Below are positions 23,640 to 34,960 of a stretch of DNA of 64,000 nucleotides, piece after piece (positions within the stretch are counted from its first letter, which is position 1; every line of letters starts with the position of its first letter). Below the pieces are notes generated by a model. It was not told the origin of the DNA. It searched no databases and saw only the letters and a program-made list of their open reading frames with translations. Source of the stretch: Zingiber officinale (Eukaryota > Streptophyta > Magnoliopsida > Zingiberales > Zingiberaceae); the NCBI RefSeq assembly GCF_018446385.1, contig NC_056000.1, forward strand, positions 49,880,722 to 49,944,721, written 5' to 3'. Made by a program: the position numbers and the translations under genes.

Positions 23640-24240
23640 GTCTTTTTAATGACCCTCTCAAGCTCGACACGGAGGTGGTTTAGCCGTCTTCACGCCTCTT
23701 CTATTTGAACTTTTGAGTAGAACAATATTTATACAACACTTTGCCACCAGTTAAAGATATCAAAAAACCCCATATGATTTATTTGCTCTCAAGCAAAAGC
23801 TCAAAGAACCCTTGAAGGAGTATCAACAACGATTCAATCAAGTAGTCATGGATGCTCCCTAGTTTCCTTCAAAGTGCAGGTCAGTGCTTTCTCACAGGAT
23901 TTAATCGATAGAGATTTCTTCAGATCCTTGGTGAAAAAGCCCCTGGCCGACTTCAACAGGTTGCAAGCCTGGACACTTAAGTATGTTCAAGTCAAGGAAG
24001 CCCAGTCAACAAAAAGACTAGAAACTCTAACTCTGGTCCTGTCTCCACTCATTCAAATCGTAGAGCCCCTCCTCTTCCCTTGCGAATTAAGAGTTCACAA
24101 ATTGGAGGGGAAAAAGGTGGTACAGGTAGTGAAAGTAGCCCCTACCCCTGCTCCTAATCTGATCGAGAGTCCTCAGAGATGACTCAATATTATGTCTACC
24201 ATGGATCAAACACTCACTCCATTCGGGATTGTCAACAATA
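23640..24240 (+). pseudogene. Gag remnant, Tat-type Ty3/gypsy
   Basis: Broken frames translate to a recognisable plant Ty3 gag: RRWFSRL, then LKEPLKEYQQRFNQVV, then AFSQDLIDRDFFRSLVKKP and VKEAQ. The longest open part is 23874-24182. Stops and frameshifts occur every 50-100 codons. Confidence 0.7.
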
Positions 24241-24679
24241 TGAGAAGAAATTGAAACAAGTAGTTGATTAGCGGAATGCCAATCAAAGTTGACTCAGCAA
24301 ACAAAAAATCTCTTGAGCCTTACAAGCGTTGTCGCCATTCTGATCATGATATCAATACTGATCAACCCTTAAGTCGATGATCTTATTCTCCCTCAACGGA
24401 GCCTCGAGGTTCCTCCCAATCTCATCGAGAGACAGATGAGAAAGGAAAAAAGCACAAGCAAGAACAAGATCGATGCTTGAGGGACTGTGAATATGATCTT
24501 AGGTGGTCTCACAAATGAGGACTCCACTCGAACCTGAAAGGCTCATAGAAGAAGGTTGGAGAGTTACATCGTCTGCACCAGTCAGGGAAGAGTAAAGGGT
24601 CATTCCATAAACTTTGGACTTAAAGATTTGGCAAGATTTGATCCCCCCACATGATGATGCTTTAGTGATCGAGGTTTTC

Positions 24680-25315
24680 ATCTCCAATTATCGGGTACAA
24701 AGAGTGTTTATCGATACCGACAGTTCCGTCAACATCATTTTTAAAATAAATTTCGATCAGATATAGCTAGATGGAGAGAAACTTCATCCTATATATATCC
24801 TTGTACAATTTGCAAGGCGCAAAGTATAACCGATTGGCGAAATTAACCTCTCCCTTTCCATGGAGGACGAACCATTTATGTGGACTCGACAAACATCCTT
24901 CCTTTATTATAGTAAACACTACCTCTATCTATAATGTCATATTAGGAAAATCAACATTTAGTACCTTCCAAGCAATAGTTCCCATTTTTCATCAGAAAAT
25001 CAAGTTTCTAGTAGGAAGTTGTTTGGGGAGGTAAAAGGTGATCAATTGGCGACGAGAAAATACTATGTTGATATAATCCAAACCGACTCGCACAAGACCC
25101 GTCAAACTTAAAAAACTACTATCCAAGAGGAACTAATATCTCGACTGGAGAAGAATCATAAAAGTGTACAAGTTCATCCCGATCATCCAGATGGAGTCAC
25201 TCGAGTAGCTACCAACCTCCCTTTAGGGTTTAAACAAGAATTAACTGCATGTGTCTCATGCAACCATGATGTCTTCATCTGGTTATCAAAAGATGTTACA
25301 GGTATTTCCCCAATT
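24680..25315 (+). pseudogene. Aspartic protease and protease-RT linker remnant
   Basis: VFIDTDSSVNIIF is the retropepsin motif (usually D-T/S-G-S-S) with the Gly replaced by Asp, so it is inactive. Downstream FKQELTACVSCNHDVFIWLSKDVTGI matches the linker before RT in Tat elements (FAW..DM.GI). It ends exactly at the 25321 solo LTR. Confidence 0.7.
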
Positions 25316-25320
25316 GTAAT

Positions 25321-26602
25321 TGTAGGATCGAAGACACGTGGGGGTTGGATCACGTATATTTTTAAAACTATTTTTTTATCAAATTTTTAAAAATAAAGTG
25401 CGTAATGGAATTTAAAACAATAAAGCAAGAAAACATAAATGAAAAATTGAAAACAACGACTCAGTCGGTTTACTTGGTTCAAATCCTTTGACGACTCCTA
25501 CACTAAGATCCAAGCCCCTTGAATCTATCGATGAGCAATCCATTAAAATTCTCTATCAATAAATTCTTAGTAGAGTAATCGAGTGCAAAGAATAATAATA
25601 GGAAAATATAACACCCTACACTTCCTTTTAATACTAATGTAAATGACTTGAAATTAAAACGTTACCCAACACGATGATATTGACATGGTTTCACTCATGT
25701 GTTGATATCGGTCTGTCGACAGTAGTTGGATATAATTGAGTAGTAGCACGGTAGCAGCGCAAGGACATAGTTGTAGAATAATCGCTAGAGTTTGTGAAGA
25801 AGTTGTCTTTGCTACTGCCGAACACCCTCTTTTATACCCCATTGGAGGTGCCTCCAATGGTTTATGGCGCCTCCAATGGCGTGTATCCGATCTGAGGTGT
25901 TCGGTTTCTATTCACGTGAGAGTGTCTCCAATGGCTCCAAGATGCTTTCAATGTGCTCTGAGGCACCTCCAATGTGATTTAGGGCACCTTCACTCAGGGA
26001 ACTTCTATCCCTGAAGTTTATCCGTGCGAAGACGCCTCCTCCATGTCCAAGGCGCCTCCACTGAGCTCCGAGACACCTTCCTGTAGCTCTGAGGAGTCTC
26101 GAGTACTACTCATCTAAGGCTGGGTTATGGATTAATTAGATTCTGTCTTACCAAGACCAAGATCTAATCATGGTCTCAGCTTAGACTTCTAAAATTGATC
26201 TAAGATGGACTAGCACCTACAGTCCCATTAGGACTCATCCTCACTGGATCACTCTCCTTCAGTGCTTACCTCACTTACCATTGTAGATTTACTTGACCTT
26301 GATCTCTTAATCCACTGGGTTTTCTTGCCATATGCCTCATCTGTACTTTAGCTAATTGTCTAGTCCTCCCTGGCCCGACTGGACTTCCTACTAACTGTCT
26401 AGTTCTCTGTGACTCAGCTGGACTTTCTGCCAATCATCTGGTCCTCCCTCACCTGACCGAACTTCAGCCTAGAGTTTGGTCCCTATCAAGTCTTTCAATT
26501 CTTCACACTTGGTAAAAGAATTAAAATACATAACATCTAACTTTAAATCATTTGTCATTCATCAAAACCTAAGTTTGACTATTGGTGCTGACTTCACCAA
26601 CA
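25321..26602 (-). mobile_element. Solo LTR, 1282 bp, with perfect 5-bp target duplication
   Basis: tgtaggatcg...cttcaccaaca (TG...CA) flanked by gtaat at 25316-25320 and 26603-26607. Minus orientation is shown by the TATA box (TATAAAAG, 25836-25829) and the conserved LTR motif ggttcaaatcc...gactcctacact (25477-25505). A GGCGCC/GGTGCC palindrome cluster (25843-26100) is directly upstream of the TATA box. The flanking Tat coding sequence rejoins cleanly (DVTGI...LNMLPEVW) once it is removed. Confidence 0.92.
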
Positions 26603-26607
26603 GTAAT

Positions 26608-26959
26608 GATTTACCGATTAAATATGCTGCCAGAAGTTTGGTCCGTTCAACAAAAGAAGTGAAATTTCTCGCTAGAATAGGACTAGGTGATTTAGGCAAA
26701 AATCATTAAGTTAATGGAAAGCTGAACATATATGGGAGGTTCAATTCCTGACTTGGACTTTTGGACCTCAACAAAGCCTGTCTGAAAGATTGCTATCTTC
26801 TACCTGCATCGATTAACTGGTAGATTATACTTTTGGCTACATACTCATATGCATATTGGATGCTTATCAGGGTTATCATTAGATTCCCTTAACTTCTAAA
26901 GATTAAGAAAAGGTCAGTTTCATTACCACTAATGGAACATTTTAATTTGCTATATTATC
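26608..26959 (+). pseudogene. Reverse transcriptase N-terminal piece, Tat type
   Basis: Remnant text resembles HRLNVLPEVRPVQQKKRNFS at the start of Tat RT (here with several stops) and ends at FITTNGTF, just before the MPFGLKN motif. The next coding piece resumes at 27953 after the solo LTR. Confidence 0.65.
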
Positions 26960-27947
26960 TGTAGGTCCTTTACGACCGACAATAGAGGGTGAATTGCCCT
27001 GCAAAATATAAAAATGACACAACCTTTCTCAAACAATCGGGCTTTACCAATTACACACTTTAAACAAAATATAATGAAATAAAACAAGTACGAGACAAAC
27101 GAATTTTTCTTTGGTTGACAATCAGAGGATTGCTACTCTAAGGAAGATAAGCTCACTATCAAGATCTCTTTCTCAAACAAAATGTCGGAGGCGAAGAAGC
27201 CTCATACACAAAAATAATGCTCGAAAATGAAAGACAGAAAAGATTTCAAAGTACAGAGTGTATTATTCGAAAAGGAGAAGACTAGAGCTCTATTTATAGC
27301 CCACTGGTTAAAAACGACCGTTTGCTGAAGTGGCACGGTCCAAGTGTTAGGACCCTCTGCGGGTGCCCCGGCATGGTAAATCTTATCGTGACACAAATGG
27401 CTATGCAACGGACGCGAGATAAAATTTTATCCCGGTCCAAGCGTCCGGAGCAGGTCTGGGAGCTCGAACACCCTTCCTCGAAGAGGCGGGGCGTTGAGGT
27501 GCCCCTGGGCTAACGCAGGGGGTCTACGTGCCCAGAGCATCCGGGTGCCTGGACTTGGTCTAGGCGCCCGGATAGTTAACATTTTGTTGATTGTCCGTTT
27601 TTGCTCTAATCCGACTCTGCTCACTTGGATAATTTCGACCATACGAAATAAGGCTCACCCGAACCCATTTTTCAGTCTTCTCAATCAGTCTTCTGCTCTA
27701 GCTTCTCGACCCTCAGAAACGTCATGTGTTTCCTTCTTGTCCACTAGCGTACTCTTCCATAGCACCTCGTCTCTCGGACGCACTGAGCCCGTCGACTCTC
27801 CCCTATGCCGTCTTTCTCGCTAATTGCATCTTTGGCTTAACTTCCTATACTCCTAAGTTCCTGCACACTTAGACACAAGATATCAAAAAAAAACATGACC
27901 TAACTTGACTTAATTGATCATATCAAAACTACAACGGGGTACTTACA
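26960..27947 (-). mobile_element. Solo LTR, same family as 61035-61894 and 63435-64000
   Basis: Plus-strand ends tgtaggtcct and acttaca. Flanks are ttatc (26955-26959) and ctatc (27948-27952), a 5-bp target duplication with one mismatch. Removing it restores the RT reading through CYIIMSFGLKN. The minus strand shares GTAGTTTTGATATGATCAA, the 'gtgtctaagtgtgcaggaac' text and the 'gggctcagtgcgtccg' text with the LTRs at 61-64 kb. The minus-strand TATA box TATAAATAG is at 27299-27291. A GGCGCC/GCGCCCGG cluster lies at 27450-27580. Confidence 0.85.
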
Positions 27948-28345
27948 CTATCATGTCATTCGGTTTAAAGAATGTAGGAGTAACTTATCAATGACTCATG
28001 AATCATGTCCTTAAGCATCAAATCAGGAGAAATATCGAGGTGTATGTTGACGACATTTTAATCAAGTTTGCCCAGTCTAGGACCTTAATCTTAGACATTG
28101 AAGAAATATGTCGTATGCTCAGACAATATGAGCTTAAACTTAACCCTAATATATGCTTATTCGGGGTCAAAAGTAGGAAATTTCTCGGGTATATAGTGAT
28201 TGAGTGAAGAATCGAGGCAACATGACCTAACTTGATTTGGTTGATCATATCAAAACTACCATGGGGTACTTACACTATCATACTATTCGGTTTAAAGAAT
28301 GTAGGAGCAACTTATTAATGACTCATGGATCATGTCTTTAAGCAT
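27893..28345. repeat. Tandem duplication of a solo-LTR edge plus RT, 327-bp unit
   Basis: acatgacctaacttga starts at 27893 and again at 28220. Both copies carry the last 55 bp of the 26960-27947 solo LTR joined to the RT text ttcggtttaaagaatgtagg. The second copy is interrupted at 28346, continues at 29836, and is cut off at 29978. Confidence 0.88.
27953..28206 (+). pseudogene. Reverse transcriptase palm with YVDD, Tat type (copy A)
   Basis: Reads MSFGLKNVGVTYQ, stop, LMNHVLKHQI, VYVDDILIKF, then LKLNPNICLFGV and KFLGYIV. The catalytic YVDD is intact, but in-frame stops before it show the copy is dead. The downstream RT is absent. Confidence 0.85.
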
Positions 28346-29835
28346 TGATGTTGCCCTTTTTGCATGTCACATGACACTTCAAAATTAATAAAGATTGAAA
28401 CTCATTGAAACTAAAGATAAGAGTTGTAGTAAGGAGTCCCAAGTCGTATTTTTTTCCAAGGATAACTAGTACTTGTGTGTGGATTCTAGATTCAATTTAT
28501 TCTTTTTGGTTTCCTAAATGAACTGGTGTATCAATAGCTCAGTCAAATAACATAAACTTCAATCAGAAAGTCGAGGTTTAAATGGCAATTGCAGATACAC
28601 AAACTTCAATCAAAACTCAAATAACAATGGATCAATTGCTTAGAACATGGGGGTTTGTTGAATTCAATATTGAAACTAAGCAAATTTGCAGTAAACTAAA
28701 TGGAAAATTCAAAACAACAATGACATTGTAAACTAAGATAATTAGTAATTAGATCATCAAATCTGAGCAAAGATAATGTGAATCAAAGTACAATAAAAAC
28801 TAACACGATCCACATCCCAAACCTTTGATCCAGTCCACTCACTCTGCCTTGACACAGAGATGCTCCTGGGTACCTCCCTTCAAGCATCCGATGATGAATG
28901 ACCAACCTCCCAGCTATTATCAGAAAATGCTCACGGCTCCTGGGTACCTCCCTTCAAGCTCCAATCAGCTGGTAATCACATCGCCCGAAGAAAAGAGGTT
29001 GAACTCTAGGAATTGCTTAACTCGATTGATTGATTGGATTGATCCAAGTATTGCTGCGGAATGAAGGTCAGAATGGAATCAGAAACTCTTGGGTACCTCC
29101 CTTCAAACTCCGTTGATTGGCAAAGATCGCAAATCGGGAACCTCCCTCGATCTAGAATGCGGCAGTGATCAGAATCCAAACTCATGGACTGGGGTACCTC
29201 TCTCTACCGCTCTCTAACCTCGGATGATGAACGCCAACAGCTCAGAGATCACCGCTGGTGAAGAAGACTATCTCTCCGATCTAGAATGTGGACGGGAGTA
29301 ATGGGGAAGAAGGTTAAATAGTAGAAAAATCACGAGAGAAGAGAAAACGCCCGAGCTCCGAGATCACTGTAGCTTCTCATGCCATTTAAATAACTCCCAA
29401 TCTGATCAGACGGTCTAGAATTCTTCCATCTTGATCAACGGTCCAAACATCTCATATTTGGATCAAAAGCTCTGGATCTTCATCAATGGATGCGATCTAC
29501 TTCCACTTGGCTTGGATGGAGTAGATCTTCAATGTATAGCTCATATCTTCCTTGATCTTGGATGGACGGTCTAAATTGCTCCAAGGTTTTATCGTCTTGT
29601 TTAAACTCTGATTCGAGCACAAATTTGATTCGAATTAATCCGAGTCCAGATCCTTTGATGCCTACAAAGTAACAATCAAATATTAGCATCAAATAATGCA
29701 ATAATAAAATAATTTGTAATTAAGACCAAGAATAAATGCAATGCATGAAATGTGATGTAAATATGAGTTTCAACTATGAATAAGACATCAAATCATGCAT
29801 GTATGAATCAAAATAGTGTAACAAAATCATAATTA
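28346..29835. mobile_element. Unclassified 1.49-kb insertion flanked by ttaagcat
   Basis: The duplicated RT copy is split here: ttaagcat occurs at 28338-28345 and 29836-29843, while the uninterrupted copy has a single cttaagcatc. This looks like an 8-bp target duplication. The ends (tgatgttgccc and tcataatta) show no terminal inverted repeat and not TG/CA. Inside, gggtacctcccttcaa recurs at 28868, 28939 and 29088, with weaker copies near 29134 and 29192. No gene or transposase was recognised; hAT-like or other non-autonomous origin is possible. Confidence 0.6.
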
Positions 29836-29978
29836 TTAAGCATCAAATCAGGAGAAATATCGAGGTATATGTTAACGACATTTTAATCAAGTTTGCCCAG
29901 TCTAGGACCTTGATCTTAGACATTGAAGAAATATGTCGTATGCTCAGACAATATGAGCTTAAACTTAACCCTAATATA
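29836..29978 (+). pseudogene. Reverse transcriptase fragment (copy B, second part)
   Basis: Nearly identical to 28011-28154: VYVNDILIKF (the YVDD first Asp is Asn), then LKLNPN. It stops at the LTR that starts at 29979. Confidence 0.85.
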
Positions 29979-30324
29979 TGTTGGTGCGGTTTGGACTAAT
30001 GGTCTAACTCGGATTTTGATGAATGACAAGTAAGTTAAGTTAGACTTTGTTGTGATCTAACCATTTGATTAAGTGTGTAGGAAATCCAGCTAGGTCGATG
30101 AGCCGACTGAATACTTGGTACAAAATCCATCTAGGTCGACGGGCCGACCGGATAGCTAGGACAAAATCTAGCTAAGTTGACGGGCAGAACGGATAGTTGG
30201 TAAGAAATCTAGCTAGGTCGATGGGTCGACCGGATAGCTGGTACGAAATCCAACTAGGTCAACAGACCGATCGGATAGTTAGTACGAAGTCCAGCTAGGT
30301 TGACATGTCGACCGGATAGCTGGC

Positions 30325-31643
30325 TATTGGTGCAAGGTGCACCAGAATCAAACCTGAGTTTTGATGTTGTCAAAGGTTCAAGTTAAGTCTTGTTATGATC
30401 TGATATTTGGCTAAGTGTGCAGGCTATTTACTCAATCAAGAAAGTCCTAGTCATGGCCAGATAGTAAAGTCCAAACAGGTCTGGAGGACCTAACGTTTGG
30501 CAGGTAGGTTGAGGTAAATAACTGGAGGAGCGACAGTGAGGTCGGGTTCCTGAAGGGAACAACCTAAGGTCGCTGATCCAACTGAAGAAATCGGGAAGGT
30601 TTTCAAGTTGAGATCAAGACAGTCCTAACTGTTATACTCATGCATATTACTATTATAACTGTGCTAACTTTGTTTTGCAGGAATATTCTTGTTATATCGA
30701 ACTAACTTTGTGTTGCAGAATCATATGACCCCTTGGACTTCAAATGGTCATAACTTTTGACTCATAACTCAGAATCAGGCTCTGTCAACGGCCATGCGAC
30801 CAGCACTCAGAAACCTTCAATTTACTAAGGGTTCAGTCGACTGATCAAGGCATTTTATCAATCAACCGAAAAAAGGTTCGGTCGACCGAACAGGCAAATT
30901 TGGCAAAATAGTTCAGGCTCACAAACATGGTATCACAGCATGATCGGTCGACCGAAAATGAGGTTCGGTCGACCGAACCAATAAAAATATTAATGGAGCA
31001 TTAAGTGTGAATCTCGGCGAGAAGGGAAATTCACTGTTCGGTCGACCGAACAAGGTTATCGGTCGACCAAACCATTAAAGATCAGTTAATGCTCGAAGAT
31101 CAGATCTCAACAAATCTCAGCACAAAAGGAGGGGAGCGGGTTTGGTCGACCGAACCCATGGATCGGTCGATTGAACGTCGATAGTTCTTATAAAAGGGAG
31201 CTTGAGGTCCAGAGCTCAGGTACACGGTTCTGCTTCAAAGGTCATCTCTGTGCAAGCTTCTGCTACTGCTCTACGACTTTCAAGCTGCTCCATTCAGAAG
31301 TGCCGACCTAGCTTCGTCTTCAAATCCTTGTCAGTATACTTTATTTTGTAATAAGCTTGCATTGTACTTAAATTGTTACAAGATAGTAGGGTGTTACTAT
31401 CTTGCATATTGTACGCACTGCTTCTTTCCGAAGATTTCAAAAAGAAGGGTTATAGTGTTTGCCCATCGGCACGGTCAAGGACCACGGGCCTTCGAGTAGG
31501 AGTCGAGCTAGGCTCCGAACGAAGTAAACAACTTTGTCCCCTTTCTTATTTTCCGCTGCACGACTTTGATTTTAAAAGGTTAAAGAAAAGTTTTTAAACG
31601 CACGATATTCACCCCCCCTTCTATCGCTCCAAACGATCTATCA
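30325..31643 (+). mobile_element. Solo LTR, 1319 bp, with perfect 5-bp target duplication
   Basis: tattggtgcaag...gatctatca flanked by ctggc at 30320-30324 and 31644-31648. The host LTR repeat text rejoins (ggatagctgg + cacgaagtccag). The first base pair is TA instead of TG. Inside are six exact GGTCGACC palindromes (30880-31150), a TATA box ttataaaagg (31188), and the conserved motif cgagtaggagtcg...ggctccgaac (31493-31521), then a pyrimidine-rich end. Same family as 13003-15190. Confidence 0.92.
30880..31170. repeat. GGTCGACC palindrome cluster
   Basis: ttcggtcgaccgaac-like palindromes recur six times, plus imperfect forms (gtcgactgatc, gatcggtcgattg). The last one lies about 20 bp upstream of the TATA box. 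Confidence 0.9.
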
Positions 31644-31949
31644 CTGGCACGAAGTCCAGATAGGTTGACAGGCTTGTCAGATGTCTAGCAAACTGGTAAG
31701 TTAAGGTAAGTCACTGGAGGAGAGTGACCAAGTGAGGACGCATCCCGGTTGGAGGGACAATAGGCATCGGTCCAGTTTAGGTCCATTTAGGATCCCTAAA
31801 CTAAGACCTTGACTAGTTCCTGATTTTGGAATGGCAGAAACTAATTATTACTCTATATTATTATTAAATTATCCTAATACTTATTTTACAGGGTATTTCT
31901 GGACTAACATTGTTTTACAGGGAAGAAAACTGCCTTCGGATGAACAGTG

Positions 31950-32135
31950 TCCAAAGGTGCCTTCAAGCAGTGAAGGCGCCTTCGTACTGTTCATAGAAAG
32001 TGTCTTCCATGGCTATGGAAGGCGCCTTCCATAGGATAAACTTTTGATGTTGCAGTAGATAAGTGTCGGGATGTTTAGGATCAAACTTGTCTCATTGGAG
32101 GCGCCTTCCATGGCTACGGAAGACGCCTTTCATAC
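31950..32135. repeat. GGCGCC palindrome cluster in the Copia-like LTR
   Basis: gaaggcgccttc-type palindromes near 31969, 32021 and 32097, and diverged copies aaggtgccttc (31956) and gaagacgccttt (32118). The TATA-like ttataaac starts at 32139, a few bases downstream. Confidence 0.85.
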
Positions 32136-32666
32136 CTTTTATAAACCCGTCTCGAGAAGGCATTGCACAACAACTACTATACGAGCTACTACGTGTTCTT
32201 TTGAGGTTTCGATTGCTTCGTGCTCCTGATACGACTCTACTGCAAAGCTGCTACGCCCGACGACTGCTCCAAGGACTTCTGATCGCAGTTGACAGATCGA
32301 TATCAACACGAGCACTCCCACTTCGATTTTTAAAGTATCGGTATATTTTTTTAATTAATTGCTGCAAAAGGACAAGTGCAATATGTTACACTTATTCAAT
32401 TTTCTTTGTACCCGATTTCCTCTTCCGAAGGTACTGGAAGAGGCCTTTAGTGGATTATCCTTCGATAGGTCCATGGGACCTGGGTCTTAGAGTAGGAGTC
32501 GTCAAAGGCTCTGAACCAAGTAAACCGTTCGTGTCTTCTTGTATTCTCGTTCTTTTTTATTGTTTCGCTGCGTTCACATACTTTAATTTTAAAACGACAA
32601 AAAGAGAATTTTTGAAAACCACGTAATCCACCCTCCCTCCCTCTCACGTGCGTAATCAATCCAATA

Positions 32667-32680
32667 AGTGGTATCAGAGC
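32667..32680 (+). promoter_or_regulatory. Primer-binding site, initiator-Met tRNA type
   Basis: agtggtatcagagc directly follows the LTR end ccaata. Identical sites are at 59280-59267 (minus) and 61895-61908. Confidence 0.85.
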
Positions 32681-32912
32681 AGGTTTTGCTCTGATTTGGT
32701 GCAACCACCAATCAAGCCGGGGGAATTGTATTTTTTTTGTTCTATCTGAATTGGTAAAACTTTACCTATTCAGATAATTATTTTCATTCGGTTTTAATTT
32801 GAGATTGGTACAACACCTCTCAAATTGTTCTACATTTTTTATATCTCAAACGCTGCTAATCCAAGACCAAATATTGGTACCTCATTTTAGCTTTTCTTTC
32901 TACAGTTGTGAA

Positions 32913-33206
32913 ATGACACAACTTGAAGGATACAACACCATTCATCCTCCCCTATTCAACGGTGACAACTTCCCTTACTGGAAGAAGCAGATGGAGGTGT
33001 ACCTAAAGACCGACTTCGATCAATGGGCTATTGTTGCGCTTGCGAATGGCCAAGTTTTCCTCTCGGATCAACTCGCTGACTTGTCATTGAGACTACAGGG
33101 TCATTTGCTCGGTAATCAACTGCTGCCTGCTACTGCTCCACCATCTTTACCACTCAATTTTGTATCAACAACTCCAGGTCCTCTTGTGTTAACATCACGG
33201 TGGTGA
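32913..33206 (+). pseudogene. Truncated Copia gag
   Basis: Starts MTQLEGYNTIHPPLFNG then DNFPYWKKQMEVYLKTDF and QWAIV, the N-terminal UBN2/DUF4219-type gag of plant Copia elements. Similarity ends near codon 48 (about 33055). The remaining open codons to 33206 have no gag features, so a deletion junction lies there. The coding frame stays open across it by chance. Confidence 0.7.
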
Positions 33207-34134
33207 GTCGTCCAGTATCTTTCATCTTTTCATTTCGGATGCAAGTGAATTTTCCACAGACGACATTAAATATATTTCTGTTCGAAAGTGGAGAAGATAG
33301 TAAGCTGGGGATGTAGCTGGAAAGTTGACAAGGCGGAGACTTTACGTAGTCCTACAACACAGAAGTGTTAGTGCCGGGTCGGGAAGAGGTTCCTGACGTT
33401 GTCCCTCCGACACTCAAGTCAGTTTCTGGTGATTTAGAGAATAGTGAAAAATTATAGCTAAAGCATGTAGAATAACAAGGTTGCGCATACCTTTACCTAT
33501 AGATGAGAACCCCCTTTTATAGTACCACTGTAGTGCCTATGTATGCATCTCAAAGTGTGTGTATGTTTTTCCAAGTATCCTATGAAAAAGGTAAATCAAA
33601 AAGTATCTCTGAAACCTTTCCTTAAGCGAGTATGCATATCTCATATGCGACAAGTTGCAAGCTTCCGTAGTACGATTTACTTGTGGAACATGCTCTGTTG
33701 TCAGTGGTACAAACCTCTAAAAGAATACGAGGAGATACGCGGGTGGGTCACGTTGTAGGTCGGTCGACGTTCGCTCGGTCGGGACACATCCACTCGGTCG
33801 CGCTGAACAACACAATCTTCCTTTACTTAGCTTTTTCGTTGTCGGAGAGCTACCTCTCATCCGGACGGACACGCCTCCCGCTCGGCAGGGACAGCGGTCG
33901 AGGGATGTACTAGTTGTTTGTCTCTTATCCTCGAGTTATCCGTTTAGCCTTACTCATCCGCTCGGACATGCAGTCCGCTCGGCCGACTTTGACTCTTTCC
34001 TTGACTTTGACTTCCATGTCAGTCAGTCTTTCTTGGTTTGGCCCATCTTTGGTGGGGCCCCTCTTCATCATCACATCAACACTTAAACTATTACACTTTG
34101 TACTTGTACTTATTCGAAATTATTAATGGATTGC
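33207..34134. other. Filler between the gag stub and the partial 3' LTR, probably another LTR fragment
   Basis: From about 33368 (tgttagtgccgggtcggg) to about 34082 the sequence looks like a separate LTR, with a 'cgctcggtcggg' and 'gctcggccgac' cluster at 33755-33990 and an end atcaaca. No matching target duplication was found. No gene seen. Confidence 0.4.
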
Positions 34135-34360
34135 CCAACGAAAGTTATCAACAATCGCGGGCCTTAGAGTAGGAGTTGTCATAAGCTCCGAACCAAGTAA
34201 AAAAATAACGTGTTAATATTGTCTTCTTTGTTCTTCGCTTACCTCTTTCTTTCCGCTGCGATTCCTCAATAGCTTAACCGAAAAGTGAAAAAGCGACGAG
34301 TGTTTTTTATTCACCCTCACCCTCCTCCCCCCACCCCCGCTAGCGTATTTTGATCCTATA

Positions 34361-34960
34361 GTTTGATGTTGGACATTTTGTGTAGGCAGTTTTAACTAAA
34401 GATCATTTTGTTGCTGGAAATTACAATAAATTATCAGCCAAGAAGATTGTTCCAATTGAAATTATTTAGAAGATAAATCCTAATGTGTATCGTTTGAAGT
34501 TGCCTACTGTCGATGTTTTTAATGTGAAACATTTGATTTCCTTCCTTGGTGATTATGCTGATGATGATGTGGTCAACAATTCGAGGGTGAATTTTCTCCA
34601 TAAGGAGAATAATGTGGATTCATAAGAACAAACTTTCGAAAGCCAAAACTTTTACCTTGGGTATCAGAACTAGATGCTCTTTTGTTAGAAGCGAAGATCG
34701 TTCAGAAACTTAGATTTGTTATCGGTTGGAACTCACAATCAGCCAACTTATATTTTTAGAAATTTTTAATTTTTTTTGTATTTAGAATATTTTTGGTATT
34801 TTTGTCTTATAATTAGTGATTTGGATCTATATAAACATCCAAACAATTGTTTTGATACAATTTTAATTATTATTATTTTTAACCGTCATCTCCTTCTTGA
34901 GAATGTCAAATTATAGAAGATTATTTTGAATATTTATACCTGAATCAACAAAGTCAATAG
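34361..34960 (+). pseudogene. Chromovirus integrase C-terminal end and partial 3' LTR
   Basis: Translated remnant reads VLTKDHFVAGNYNKLSAKKI, then INPNVYRLKLP and DVFNVKHLISFLGDYADD, the GPY/F-like C-terminal region of chromovirus integrases (GP altered to VP). Downstream 34800-34920 shares text with the LTR at 2291-2755 (for example 'tatataaacatc' and 'ttaaccgtcatctcc' against 'ttaaccatcgtctc' on its minus strand). It is a second, oppositely oriented member of that family, cut at its left by the Copia-like element. Confidence 0.7.

Larger units (their letters stand above)
22459..29978 (+). mobile_element. Decayed Ty3/gypsy Tat-type retrotransposon with several nested insertions
   Basis: Order on the plus strand: LTR with TATA box (22792), primer-binding region (23089-23108), gag remnant (23640-24240), protease remnant (around 24690), linker to RT (to 25315), and RT pieces (26608-26959 and 27953-28206). 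It is cut by solo LTRs at 25321-26602 and 26960-27947 and by a 1.5-kb insertion at 28346-29835. RT parts downstream of FLGYIV, RNase H, integrase and the 3' LTR are not present before 29979, where another element starts. All frames contain stops. The left edge of the LTR is not sharp. Confidence 0.75.
29979..34360 (+). mobile_element. Truncated Copia-like element with a solo LTR in its 5' LTR
   Basis: The 5' LTR (29979-32666, less the nested 30325-31643) starts tgttggtgcgg. It is followed by the primer-binding site agtggtatcagagc (32667-32680). A short gag start (32913 to about 33055) breaks off into unrelated sequence. A partial 3' LTR (about 34135-34360) has the motif agagtaggagttgtc...ctccgaaccaagtaa and ends gatcctata, matching the 5' LTR end aatccaata. 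Pol is missing. Flanking sequences differ (Tat RT left, chromovirus integrase right), so the ends are rearranged. Confidence 0.65.

Noticed and set aside
33369-34082. Another solo LTR with clean ends
   Set aside because: TG/CA-like ends can be picked, but the flanking five bases do not match, so it is reported only as a probable LTR fragment.
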